Source: Aurantiochytrium sp. KH105 (taxonomy: Eukaryota; Sar; Bigyra; Thraustochytrida; Thraustochytriidae). Taken from it: a DNA stretch of 64,000 nucleotides. Positions 18,609 through 27,593 of this stretch are shown in pieces. Each line of letters starts with the position of its first letter. Positions within the stretch are counted from its first letter, which is position 1. The translations under genes were made by a program, and so were the position numbers. The stretch lies in assembly GCA_003116975.1 (NCBI GenBank), contig BGKB01000207.1, positions 31,229-95,228 of the forward strand. Direction: 5' to 3'. The notes below the pieces were generated by a model. It did not search any database and was not told the origin of the DNA. It saw only the letters and a program-made list of their open reading frames with translations.

Positions 18609-19880
18609 TTAGACTCCCTCGGGACGCGGCGCCTGGCACTTGTAGCAGCGATCACGCGATCCAAAGACCATTGCACCGCAGGCACAGTTCCAGTCTCCGG
18701 GGCGCGAGGGCGGTTGCGGACGCATCGGCGCGCCATAGCCGGGGCCAGGGGGCATACCCATGCCCATTCCCATGCCCATGGGGCCTGGCTGCATCGGTGC
18801 TCCGTAGGGGCCGGGCGCCATGGGCTGCTGGGGCTGCTGCATGGGCATACCGCCATACATCATCGGGTGGCCACCGGGCGGCCCACCACCGCCTGCGGGG
18901 CGAGGCATCTTGCAACGCTGGCAGGAGTCACGCGAAGCAAAGTTATGGTTTCTGCACGCCGGGTTCTCGCACATCCAATCTCCAGGGCGAAAACTCTGGG
19001 CACCGCCGGGAGGACCACCAGGCATGGGCATTCCGTACGGAGCGCCAGGCATCGTCTGCTGCGGGCGCGGGCTCCGGCACTTGAAGCATGCCATCCGGCT
19101 CGCAAAGTTCATGCCGCCGCACTCAATGCAGTTCCAGTCACCGGGACGGGCAGGCGGGCCGCCACCCGGAGCGCCCGGCGGGGCGCCGTATCCGCCACCG
19201 CCGGCACCACCGTAGGGCATGCTTCCGGGACGAGGAACGCGGCAGCGAAAGCAAAACGCGCGCGACGCGAAGTTGTGGTGGCCATTGGGGCAGTCCCAGT
19301 CACCATCACGACGTTCACGGCCCATGCCCGGCGGAATACCCCCAGGGCGTGGCGTGCGGCACTTGAAGCACGTACCGCGCGAGGCAAAGCACATCGAGTG
19401 GCAATTCGGGCAATCCCAGTCTCCCTCGCGACGGGTTTGCTGATCCGCGCCACCTCGGCCGTGGTCCGAATCGTTGCGGTCCGAACGCGAACGCGGGGAC
19501 CGCGAGCGGGAACGGGACCGAGGCGACCGAGACCGGGACCGCGAGCGGTACCGTCTGTCGCGACGGTAGCCATTTTCGTCATCGTGATCATCATCGTCGC
19601 GGTTCTCCGGCGAGCGGCGCTCTTCCGAGGTTTGCGCAGCAGGATTCTCTGCGAGAACGGTCGAGGCCGCCGCACTCTCGTCGCCTTTGTTCGCTGCACT
19701 CTCGGGTTCTACGTTTGCGGGCGCTGCAGTCTCTGGCGCGGCATCGCCGCCGCTCTTGGCCGCATCACCGGCAACGCCTTGAGGCGCGGTCGCCTCCTGG
19801 GGGGCGGCCGCAACTTCAGGCGCAGCCTCGGTTTGCTGCTCGGGCGCGGGGGGCGCCGCTGTCTCCTGCTCCCCACTCAT
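18609..19880 (-). CDS. Five-finger RanBP2-type zinc finger RNA-binding protein
   Basis: A 423-residue protein from ATG 19880 (MSGEQETAAPPAPEQQ). Frame upstream of this ATG is open but lacks a credible start. An acidic/Ala-rich N-terminus and an Arg-Ser region (about 100-140, RSRSRSRSPRSRS) precede five RanBP2-type fingers near residues 150, 192, 246, 297 and 393. Each starts with GDW and contains a (N)FASR-type core. Linkers 3-5 are Gly/Pro/Met-rich. Family members such as ZRANB2 bind single-stranded GGU-type RNA and affect splicing. The fingers are not uniform: finger 2 reads CPNGHH, lacking the second cysteine, finger 4 has C-x4-C, and finger 5 has C-x-C. The expected location is the nucleus. 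Confidence 0.9.
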   Translation of the reverse strand: MSGEQETAAPPAPEQQTEAAPEVAAAPQEATAPQGVAGDAAKSGGDAAPETAAPANVEPESAANKGDESAAASTVLAENPAAQTSEERRSPENRDDDDHDDENGYRRDRRYRSRSRSRSPRSRSRSRSPRSRSDRNDSDHGRGGADQQTRREGDWDCPNCHSMCFASRGTCFKCRTPRPGGIPPGMGRERRDGDWDCPNGHHNFASRAFCFRCRVPRPGSMPYGGAGGGGYGAPPGAPGGGPPARPGDWNCIECGGMNFASRMACFKCRSPRPQQTMPGAPYGMPMPGGPPGGAQSFRPGDWMCENPACRNHNFASRDSCQRCKMPRPAGGGGPPGGHPMMYGGMPMQQPQQPMAPGPYGAPMQPGPMGMGMGMGMPPGPGYGAPMRPQPPSRPGDWNCACGAMVFGSRDRCYKCQAPRPEGV

Positions 19881-20832
19881 TTCCCTCAAAAATCCAAGCA
19901 AGAATACCTGCGCTAAAAATATCACAATCACATGCACCAGCGACAACGGTGGCGGCGACGACAAATTAACGACGACGACAACACCAACAACGCCAACCGC
20001 GTCCGGTCCAGACAAGAATTGACATCACACGTCCGAAAGCGCCACATTAGCCATCCCTGCTCACCCATCACATCACCACGTATCACCGCGGATCGTACGC
20101 GAAGAACCAGACAAAGGCGAGTGAAAGTAGAAGAGCAAAAGAAAGAAGTAGAAGAAGACAAGGAAGAAGTGGACGATGAACGTGACCTGCCACTTTCCAC
20201 GTGCATCAGCATCGTCTGCAGTCGACCCTCAAGCTCAACGACCTCGCGAGCCCATGCCTCCTCCTCCTCCTCGCTCCTTCTTCTTCTTGTTGTTCTCCTT
20301 GTTCGCCCTGCTACTTCACTCGCCTCCGTGGCCGGACTTCGTCATCATCCCGCCGCCATCGCCGAGACCCGGCCGGCCCCGACGGATCTACGCGCCGCTC
20401 CGCGCCTTCGCACTCACCCTTCCACGCAGCTTCTCGCTCGCTCCACTGCTCGCTCAGCCTCTCGCTCCGCGCGCACGTCCTCGCCGCCAGTCGCCGTCGC
20501 CGTCGCCTTCGGTTGCCGCTCTGCTCTGCTCTGCTCTGCTCCGCGTCAGGCGTCGCTTCACCTGGCTGCGCTATTTATTAGCAGGGGAAGCAGAGGCGTC
20601 CGCCTTCTTTTGAGGACCATAGAGGGCGCAAAGCGGCCGCACCAGTCGCTCCGTCGGTGGCCCAGGCGGGTCTTGCGCGCCGAGGAGGCGCCATTCGTGA
20701 ACTCCGTCGCCGGCACTGCAGACGGCGAGACGGAGCTCGAGCGGCTGGGAAGGACCGGCGTCTTGCAGAGGAGAGGCGCCGTCGCTTGGTGTTGTTGCCT
20801 CTGGTGCCTTGCGGGTGCTTCTGGCGAGGAAG
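19881..20832. promoter_or_regulatory. Divergent promoter region, RanBP2-finger / U1-like finger genes
   Basis: Both neighbours read outwards from this 952-base region. A TATTTATTA segment at about 20572-20580 is the only TATA-like sequence, about 255 bases before the plus-strand start. Several overlapping frames are composition-driven and not called. Confidence 0.4.
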
Positions 20833-21624
20833 ATGGCCAAGGACAAGGACTCCAAAAAGCCCAAGAGGGTTCGTGCCGAGGACAAGGACGAGCAAGGTCG
20901 CTCGAAACGCGGGAAGAGCGCTCGGCGCGATCAAGAGGATGAAGATGAAGATGATGTAAAGGGTCTGAACGCCACGTACGCAGCAGAAGCTGACGAAAAG
21001 GAGCATGATGACGTGAGCGAAGACGAGGACGAGGATGAGGATGAGGATGGAGATAGCGACCAGGACGCAGACAGCGACAGCGACATTGAGAGCATGTTCA
21101 ACTCGAGGTTGAGGTTCCGTCTCCAGAAAATGGCGGCTGACGACGCCGACCCCGATGTCGTCGAGGAAGAGGACAGTGCAGAAGAGGGCGAAAGCGGGGA
21201 CGAAGAAGTGGAGCTCAAGGGCCCTTTGAGCGACCTGGTTCCTATCAAGGGCGACCCCGAGGGCAAGTATGGATTCCGCTGCCAGCACTGCGTGGGCAAG
21301 CTCCTCATCTCCGAGACTGACGTCACGCAACATTTGGCCTCCAAAGCCCACAAGAAGAAGGTCTTCAAGAACCGAATCAACAATTTGACCAAGAGCCAGC
21401 TGGAGGAAATGCTTGCGAAGCGTCGGGAAAAGAGTCTTCGAAAGCAGGCTGCTCGCGCCGAGCGCAACAAGGACAAGCGTGCCGCGCGAAAGGCAGAGTT
21501 GCAAAAGAAACGGGAGGCCAAAATGACCGAGGAGCAGATCGAAGCGCGCAAAGCCCGGTTCCAGCGGAAAAAGGCCCGTCGTATGGAAAAGAAAAAGACG
21601 CAGGAAGAAGCTTCCTCTGCGTGA
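20833..21624 (+). CDS. Nuclear protein with a single U1-like C2H2 zinc finger
   Basis: A 263-residue protein from ATG 20833 (MAKDKDSKKPKR). It has a basic leader, a strongly acidic region (about 34-128, with repeated DEDEDED), one C2H2 finger at about 148-173 (C150, C153, H167, H173; RCQHC...VTQHLASKAHKK) of the matrin/U1 type, and a Lys/Arg-rich helical tail (RREKSLRKQAARAERNKDKR) with coiled-coil character. U1-like fingers usually bind double-stranded or structured RNA, and the charge pattern is common among nucleolar rRNA-processing factors. I cannot assign an orthologue. It is convergent with TSR2, so the neighbours do not reveal its role. Confidence 0.8.
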   Translation: MAKDKDSKKPKRVRAEDKDEQGRSKRGKSARRDQEDEDEDDVKGLNATYAAEADEKEHDDVSEDEDEDEDEDGDSDQDADSDSDIESMFNSRLRFRLQKMAADDADPDVVEEEDSAEEGESGDEEVELKGPLSDLVPIKGDPEGKYGFRCQHCVGKLLISETDVTQHLASKAHKKKVFKNRINNLTKSQLEEMLAKRREKSLRKQAARAERNKDKRAARKAELQKKREAKMTEEQIEARKARFQRKKARRMEKKKTQEEASSA

Positions 21625-21881
21625 TTACCCAGCTTGCTCTGTGAACAAGGCGTGTCGTCGCGCACGGGGCGGCGCGGCTTTCTGTTTATCCAAGATTTTT
21701 GTACATGTGGGAAACGCTTGCAAAGCAAGCAAGGCGCACAAATGCAAGAGCCTACGTCTATTAGAAACAAAGAAAGAAAGAAACAAACAAATTCGAAAAA
21801 CCTTCTCTCTAATCTCTTTCCTTTCTACTCTATACCATGATTCTTTCGACCGCTGACGTTTTTTGGGGAAAAAAAAAAATA

Positions 21882-22781
21882 TCAATCCTCTTGCATGGAA
21901 GTGTCTTCATTGCTTGTTGCTTGCACCGTGTACGTGTTGCGTACGCGATTGGAGCGACGCTTCGTAGGAATTGTCGTCCATCCGTCGTCTTCTTGTTGTT
22001 GTTGCTGTGCTCCGGTTTCAGCCTCATTATCTGCTTCGGCCTGCATCTTGTCTTCAGAAGCTCCAGCTGCTGGCGCAGGGGTAGCCGAAGATGAGGCAGA
22101 GGCTGCAGCGCTCTGTTCGTTCGTCTGCGACGAATCCGCGCCTGCGTCTGCTGATGATGCCACGACTTGCTGATCTACAGTAATGGGGACAGAGATGAGA
22201 GCGAGCGGCTGCTTTTCGTTCGCAGCGGCTTCGAAGCCGGCGTCACCGAGAACGTGGCGCAAACCTGTCGTGGTGCCTGTCCTGGACTCCTCGAAAATAC
22301 GCACCACAACCTGGGAAAGGGGCGCGCACATGGGCGCATCTATTTCCGCGTTGAAGCGATCCTCCATGGTGTCCACGAGAAAGTCTGCGAGCTCCTGAGG
22401 ATCGACGCCGCCAGCTTGAGCGCGCAGCGCAAAGTTGGCAAGGGCGTCGTCCACAACCTTGGTACGCTCAAAGTACGGGTCGCCGTCGCTCCAGCCGCCA
22501 TCGACGGCCATTTTCATGACCTGTGTCGCATGCGCCACGATCGACAAGCGTTGTCAGTTTCATTCATCCCCACTCTTATTGCTGGGGCGCGCTCGCGAGG
22601 TGGCGGCGTGCTCGCAGCCAACCCCTTCGCGCGCTCCTGCCCGCATTTGCCATCCGCATCGACTTACATCCCACTCGACAAGGAGCTTGTACACGGCCGC
22701 CTCGAAGCAGAACCAGAGCGGCGAGGCAGGCGCGGTCCAGTCGCGCTCCTGCGCCACCCTGACGCGGACGGGACGATCCAT
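21882..22781 (-). CDS. TSR2: TSR2-like pre-rRNA processing factor
   Basis: Exons on the minus strand are 22781-22668 and 22520-21882, split by a 147-base intron (donor GTAAGT, acceptor ACACAG), giving 250 residues. Exon 1 (MDRPVRVRVAQERDWTAPAS) ends VEWD, and exon 2 begins VMKMAVDGGWSDG. The joined core, with PLWFCFEAAVYKLLVEWD and LADFLVDTMEDRFNAEI, matches the WGG/TSR2 domain. The acidic Gln-rich tail contains DDGWTTIPTKRRSNR, which corresponds to the DGWT(V/T)V motif of TSR2. TSR2 in yeast and humans chaperones ribosomal protein eS26 into pre-40S particles. The assignment is based on family blocks. A start at 22781 is the only ATG giving both exons in frame. Confidence 0.88.
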
Positions 22782-23089
22782 GGTCGCGAGCGTCAAAGTC
22801 GTGAGTTCTTTGGCTCTGCCTCTCTCACCCACTATTCACCTCTCAGCAAGGCCTAGCCTATTCTTGGGCGTCACTGTCAGTCATCTCAGATGGCAGCGTG
22901 CATATGAAAGAACTTGTCGCGGCACGCACGCATGGCATCGGCTTACGCGTGCATGGCATAGGCTTACGCACGCAAGCAGACAGAAGCATGGTTCGAGAGG
23001 TCGGCCTAGACCCTAGTTCATGTCTCCAAAAGAAGAGGGAAAATCGTTATGATGTGTGGAAAGTGAAAAAAAAAGAAGTCAAAGGCTGG
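22782..23089. other. Spacer between TSR2 and LOV-GCHII (both minus strand)
   Basis: Should contain the TSR2 promoter and the 3' untranslated region of LOV-GCHII. A two-copy tandem repeat of about 22 bases (GCATGGCATxGGCTTACGC) is at 22928-22973. Confidence 0.5.
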
Positions 23090-24631
23090 TCATCGCTGCT
23101 GCTTGGAAAAGTTGCTCGAAAGCGAGTTGATGTCTACAAAATGGCCCATGCGACGCGCCTTCGCCTGCACGTAGTTCATGGAATAGTCCGAGTTCGGAAC
23201 GACGATGCACTCGAGGCGCTCCGTAATGGTAATGCCAAGCGCCTCCAGGCACTCAATCTTGCGCGGGTTGTTGGTGAGAAGGCGAACGCTGTCAATTTTC
23301 AAGTCACGAAGAATGTCACGGACCGAGTCGTACTCGCGAGCATCGTCGGGCAAGCCAAGATGGCGGTTGGCGTCCACAGTATCAAGTCCCGTTTCCTGCA
23401 TGGCGTAAGCGGCAATCTTGTTGGCCAAACCGATGCCACGACCCTCTTGCGGAAGGTAGAGTACGATTCCCCCGGCCGGTGCAGGCGTGGCCTTGTTCAC
23501 ATCCTCCGGGTGCGGTTCTTGCTTGAGCCCATGATCAGGGACGGCGGACTCGCCCTTGATGAAGTTGAGCGCAAAGTCGAGCTGCTGTTTGCAGTCACAC
23601 TTGAGGCTGCCAAAGATTTCGCTCGTCAGACACTGATCGTGAACACGCACAACGACATTGCTCTGACCCTCGACATTGCCATGAATGATGGCAAGAGGCT
23701 CGGCGCCCGTCTCCGGGTTGCGGTACGCGCGCACGCGATAGCGACCATTGTGCGTGGGCAGAGTTGTCTCGGCGACAAATTGATACCGGGTCTCCTCCGC
23801 GGGTTTTTCAGCTGCATCCGAATTAAGAAACCGCGTGGCGTAGTTTTGGTGTCGATAGAGAGACTTGTTATCGGTCTGCTCGCTGTCTCCGCCGCGCTGG
23901 GTGGGCTCGCCCTCGATGTCCGCCTCGCCTTCGCTGGCGTCATTCGGGGCCTTGTCTTTGAGGGCGTCAACTGTGACGAGGCCCTTGGCGCTGCCGTATC
24001 CAATATACACGTTGTCCAGAAGCGCAGGTCCGCGTGGGATGGACGAGTACACGGAAATGAGCGCCAAGGCGTCGTCCAGGCACAACCGCGGGTAGCTCTG
24101 CATGTGCGGCGGGATGGGGATGCCGATGACCTCACCGTGGTACACGGAGAGCGCCTTTTTGTTGTTGTCGAACTCCGGTTTGATCGTGAGAATGTTCCAG
24201 AACGGCTGGCCGTCTTTCCTGTAGTTGAGGATGACCACGCTCGTCTGACTCGTGTCCTTCATGGCGGACCGAAGCTCCTCGACGTCGTTCGGGTCGGTCT
24301 GTTCTCCCTGCAGAAAGTTGCACTTGCGCCCGACCATCTCCTTCTCCTCGTACCCCGTGAACGTGAGGAAGGCGGGCGTCACGCTGAGCACAATTCCGCT
24401 CTCGTCCGTGAGAATCTCGTTCGACGGCAGCGAGGCGAAGTTGCTTGCGCTGCGCGCGCGTCTGCGGATGCTCCCCTTGATCACCGTTGTACTTCTAAAG
24501 TCCATCGGCATGTTCTCAGGCGGCTGCCCGCTCTCCGCGGCAGATTCCGACGCTGCGGCGGCTCTCGTCGGCGCCATCTCCCCGGGTGCCCCCAAGCCAG
24601 GCGTCGTCTCTCGGTCCACGCTCTCGCCCAT
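23090..24631 (-). CDS. LOV domain - GTP cyclohydrolase II fusion
   Basis: The frame is open to 24844, but the first ATG is at 24631 (MGESVDRETTPG), giving 513 residues. A LOV-type PAS domain lies at about 68-172: ILTDESGIVLSVTPAFL, VGRKCNFLQGEQTDP with the candidate photoactive Cys104, and VVILNYRKDGQPFWNILT. A roughly 110-residue linker follows. The C-terminal half (about 283-511) is GTP cyclohydrolase II. The zinc cysteines are 334, 345 and 347 (HDQCLTSEIFGSLKCDC). QEGRGIGLANKIAAYAMQ supplies the catalytic Arg398 region, and LLTNNPRKIECL is also conserved. An insert of about 25 residues (SAVPDHGLKQEPHPEDVNKA) splits it. GCHII converts GTP to the first riboflavin intermediate, formate and pyrophosphate. 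Light control is inferred. The DHBP-synthase half found in plant/bacterial fusions is absent. Confidence 0.93.
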   Translation of the reverse strand: MGESVDRETTPGLGAPGEMAPTRAAAASESAAESGQPPENMPMDFRSTTVIKGSIRRRARSASNFASLPSNEILTDESGIVLSVTPAFLTFTGYEEKEMVGRKCNFLQGEQTDPNDVEELRSAMKDTSQTSVVILNYRKDGQPFWNILTIKPEFDNNKKALSVYHGEVIGIPIPPHMQSYPRLCLDDALALISVYSSIPRGPALLDNVYIGYGSAKGLVTVDALKDKAPNDASEGEADIEGEPTQRGGDSEQTDNKSLYRHQNYATRFLNSDAAEKPAEETRYQFVAETTLPTHNGRYRVRAYRNPETGAEPLAIIHGNVEGQSNVVVRVHDQCLTSEIFGSLKCDCKQQLDFALNFIKGESAVPDHGLKQEPHPEDVNKATPAPAGGIVLYLPQEGRGIGLANKIAAYAMQETGLDTVDANRHLGLPDDAREYDSVRDILRDLKIDSVRLLTNNPRKIECLEALGITITERLECIVVPNSDYSMNYVQAKARRMGHFVDINSLSSNFSKQQR

Positions 24632-25335
24632 GTTCCCCTTCGCGTTCTCGATCCCGCAAGCCCGCACGCGACGCGCGCCCGCCTTCCCGCCCAAACGCCA
24701 CGCCCAAACGCACGCACGCACGCCCGCCCAAACGCACGCCCGCCCGGACAGCCCCAGAAGGCCCTGCGCCGCCCTCGCCCTGCTCCGCGCGCGCGATGCC
24801 GCCCTCGATGCCGCTCTGCTCGCCCTCGGCCTCGGCGTCGCCAATGCCGACCTCCCGCACCGCCGGGTTTGACTGCACGCTTTCCGCGGCGCACACCCCG
24901 GGACGCGCGCGCTCTGTCCCCGTGCGCGGAATGCCGCTTTTCCCGCGCCGGGGACCCCCCCCCCTTTCTGAAGCCCGCCCGCACCCTCGAGGCCGTCGTC
25001 CGTCTGGTGACCTTGGCCTGGCTTGGCCTGGCCTGGCGCCCGTGGCTCACGTCGGCCCTCGGCCGCCGGAGACTACTCTCGGGCTCCGCGGCGCGAGTCC
25101 AGGGGAGGACTGGGTCCAGTTCGCGCAGCCGCACGATGCTGATGCGCGCAAAAGTGTAATAATAGTGACTGAAGTGAAGTGAAAGATGTGACGGAGAGGG
25201 AGGAGGAGACGAAGCTGGAGCTGGAGCTGGGGCTGAGCGTTACCGCCGCGGACCGCGCAGAGCAAAAGTGAACGAACCGCGGCGACGTCACGGGGCCAGC
25301 GGCGAGGCGGCGACGGGGAGGAGGGACGCGGGGAG
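24632..25335. promoter_or_regulatory. Divergent promoter region, LOV-GCHII / VKOR
   Basis: A 704-base, very GC-rich spacer with outward-facing neighbours. The LOV-GCHII frame remains open through about 210 bases of it, but the encoded Arg/Ala-rich peptide lacks an ATG. ACGC/GCCC tetramer runs occur around 24712-24750. No core element is recognisable. Confidence 0.4.
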
Positions 25336-25866
25336 ATGGCGCGCGCGAGGAGGACGCCGACCTGGCGCGTGCGCGCGGTGCAGGCGGACGCGCTCCTCGG
25401 CGTCGTCGTGAGCGCGTACGCGCTGTACGTGGAGACGCAGCTGCGCGAGTCGCCGCTGTACGAACCGGCGTGCAACTCGTTCGGAGGCTCGTGCGCCACG
25501 GTGCTTACCTCGTCGCACGCCCATATTCTGTCGCATTGGGGCATCGTGCCGCGCGGCCACGTGCTCGACCTCAGTCTCGCAACGGCGGGCATTTTGCTCT
25601 ATTCGACGTACCTGCTGGCGATCTCCATCCCCTTTAGCTTTCCGCTCCGCGAGCATCTCTTTCTCGCCGCAGCCGTCTCAGGCGCCTGCTTCTCCGTGTA
25701 CCTTTTGTACGTCATCAAGTACATTTTGCACGACTTTTGCATTGTCTGCACGAGCTTTCACGTTTGCAACTTTTTCATGTTGGTCTTGGCGATCTTGGAG
25801 TTTCGCCAACCCAGCGTCCCGTGGCCCAGGAAGGCGCCGGTGGGCTCCGTCAAGAAGCAAGACTGA
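25336..25866 (+). CDS. Vitamin K epoxide reductase-like protein (VKOR)
   Basis: A 176-residue membrane protein from ATG 25336. The four hydrophobic helices of VKORC1 are present (about 18-32, 78-99, 105-130, 138-155). The active site CIVC (Cys135, Cys138) is in the last helix and is followed by the conserved TSFH. The loop cysteines 46 and 53 (PACNSFGGSCATVL) are in the place of VKORC1 Cys43/Cys51, and SHWGI follows. The enzyme passes electrons between quinones and thiols, either reducing vitamin K or helping oxidise protein disulfides in the ER. No thioredoxin-like domain is fused, unlike many bacterial and plant VKORs. Intronless; convergent with the nucleoside hydrolase gene. Confidence 0.93.
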   Translation: MARARRTPTWRVRAVQADALLGVVVSAYALYVETQLRESPLYEPACNSFGGSCATVLTSSHAHILSHWGIVPRGHVLDLSLATAGILLYSTYLLAISIPFSFPLREHLFLAAAVSGACFSVYLLYVIKYILHDFCIVCTSFHVCNFFMLVLAILEFRQPSVPWPRKAPVGSVKKQD

Positions 25867-26203
25867 AGCGAGCATCGCTTTGTGTGTCCTCACACGATTC
25901 TATGCGACATAGTTTGTCTGTCTGTATCATTCATAATCCATGACTCATGTGAGGACTTTAATTTACCAAAACCTACGTCAAAAAGCCCCCCCCCCCCCTT
26001 CCTTGAACTATCTCTTTCCACTTTGATCTGAAAGCTTTTCTTTGCCATACTGATACTTTAAGAGCAAACGGCAAACCGCCAAAACAAACGAAACATCTGT
26101 TTCACGCGCTACCTCTTGCAGAAATTATAACATATTGTACCAGCAAGTACGTCGAACGATGACAAAGAAGCCAAAACGTGAATACGGGTTCAATCTATTT
26201 TTG
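25867..26203. other. Convergent 3' region
   Basis: AT-richer spacer between VKOR and the nucleoside hydrolase, with a C homopolymer of about 13 bases at 25986-25998. No gene is supported. Confidence 0.5.
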
Positions 26204-27205
26204 CTACTCCTTCTTGGGCATCTCCGAAAAGACTGCGTCCTGAAAAACGCGCTTGAGACGAGGAATGTCCGCGCTCATGACCACATCTACATTTGCAGCA
26301 CCTTGAGGGAGATCCGGAGGGTCCACAAACTGACGCAGGTCAACGACCGTCATTCCGCGCGTGTGTTGCCCTGTGAGCTCCACGCGCACATTATGAGCCT
26401 TGGTTACAAAAGCGTCCGGGTCGATCACGCCGGCCACCGTGCCCGCGTCGCCCAGCACGGCCGTATCTTTCTCCCATTGTCGCATTTCCCGAAACATGAG
26501 ACGCGCAGCAACTTCAGGCCCAGAATGCTTGCACTCATTCGCGCTGGCAGGATTTACAATACCCAGCGCAGCGAGCTCGCTTGCAGAAAACTCGACATTC
26601 ATGAAAAGATCCCAGGGATACATGGTGATGGGAATGCCGCTACCGAGCACGATCGAAGCTGCCTCCGGATCGTATGCAGCATTGGCCTCAGACCACGCCA
26701 TGTAGTTACCACCGCTGCTCACGGCCCCACCCATCCAAAAGATTCGTTTGATGCCCTTTTTGCAGGCTTCCTCATCGATGCGAAGTGCCATGGCAATATT
26801 CGTGAGCGGGGCCAAAGCGATGAGTGTCACTGGGTCCTCTGCACGAGCCCGCTCGCGGAAGATATCAACGAGCATGGGCACGGCGTGTTTCTCGTGCAGG
26901 GAGCGGTCTGTGGTTCGAGGCACAGGAGGATCAAGATCACCAAGGCAATCGACACCGTGGATGAAGGGCGCGGCGTGCAAATCTTCAATAAGCGGCCTTG
27001 CGCAACCTTTGGCGACAGGCAAATCTTCCGGCGCGCCTGCAGCGTCCAAGACACGTAATGTGGCGTCGGTGACGGTGTCGACATCACCGTTTCCCGCGAC
27101 GCAGCTCACCGCAATGACATTGAGCGCTGGAGATCTCACGGCAAGAATCAATGCCAGTGCGTCGTCAACGCCAGTGTCCACGTCCATGACCACATCTTGC
27201 GGCAT
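26204..27205 (-). CDS. Inosine-uridine-type nucleoside hydrolase
   Basis: A 333-residue reading from ATG 27205 (MPQDVVMDVDTGVDD). The frame is open further upstream to an ATG at 27370, but the extension looks untranslated. The calcium/ribose signature DVDTGVDDALAL has Asp8, Asp10, Asp14 and Asp15 at the same numbers as in classical family members. IALAPLTNIAMALR, FWMGGAV, GNYMAWSEANAAYDPEAASIV (Glu and Asn ribose ligands) and IDPDAFV are also typical. Such enzymes hydrolyse nucleosides to base and ribose for salvage. The second catalytic motif, commonly HD, reads GDAGTVAGVIDP here: Asp is kept and His is replaced by Gly. Nucleobase preference is unknown. The gene is head-to-head with EMC3. 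Confidence 0.9.
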   Translation of the reverse strand: MPQDVVMDVDTGVDDALALILAVRSPALNVIAVSCVAGNGDVDTVTDATLRVLDAAGAPEDLPVAKGCARPLIEDLHAAPFIHGVDCLGDLDPPVPRTTDRSLHEKHAVPMLVDIFRERARAEDPVTLIALAPLTNIAMALRIDEEACKKGIKRIFWMGGAVSSGGNYMAWSEANAAYDPEAASIVLGSGIPITMYPWDLFMNVEFSASELAALGIVNPASANECKHSGPEVAARLMFREMRQWEKDTAVLGDAGTVAGVIDPDAFVTKAHNVRVELTGQHTRGMTVVDLRQFVDPPDLPQGAANVDVVMSADIPRLKRVFQDAVFSEMPKKE

Positions 27206-27593
27206 CTTGTGCTTGCTGCTGTGCAAGCCCGCTCCCAAGCGCACGTGTGCAAGTGGTTCACCTAAGCTCACGCGTGCAAGTGGTCTACCCGTTGGTCGAC
27301 TGCAGTGCCACCAAATTGCGTGTTGCCTCAACACGAGTCGTTGCCAGCCGCTTCTCAAGCCAACGTGCATGCATGCAGACAAGCAGACAGGCAAGCAGAC
27401 AGAAAAGCGGGGTTTGGTTTCCCGTGCGCTTTGCTTCGATGCACGCGCGCTGCAGCCCTTTGCTCCACTGCCGCTCGAGCTTTCCGCACCAAAGTCTAGC
27501 GGCTAAACAATCAACGCAAACCTCGGCAAACCCTTTTTATTCTTCTGGATAAGACAGGCAGAAGCAGACGCGGCGCCACCTCAGCTCGCCACC
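27206..27593. promoter_or_regulatory. Bidirectional promoter region, nucleoside hydrolase / EMC3
   Basis: A 388-base spacer between divergent start codons. A CTTTTTATTC segment lies at about 27531-27540, roughly 55-60 bases upstream of the EMC3 ATG. CAGA/AGGC-type repeats lie around 27376-27405. Confidence 0.45.

Noticed and set aside
24632-24844. N-terminal extension of LOV-GCHII (71 further codons)
   Set aside because: It begins with a non-ATG codon and reads as Arg/Ala-rich repeat; the first ATG is at 24631.
22898-25159. A 753-codon plus-strand open frame
   Set aside because: It lies opposite the LOV-GCHII gene and is open only because the antisense strand of that GC-rich coding sequence lacks stops. 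The minus strand has clear domains.
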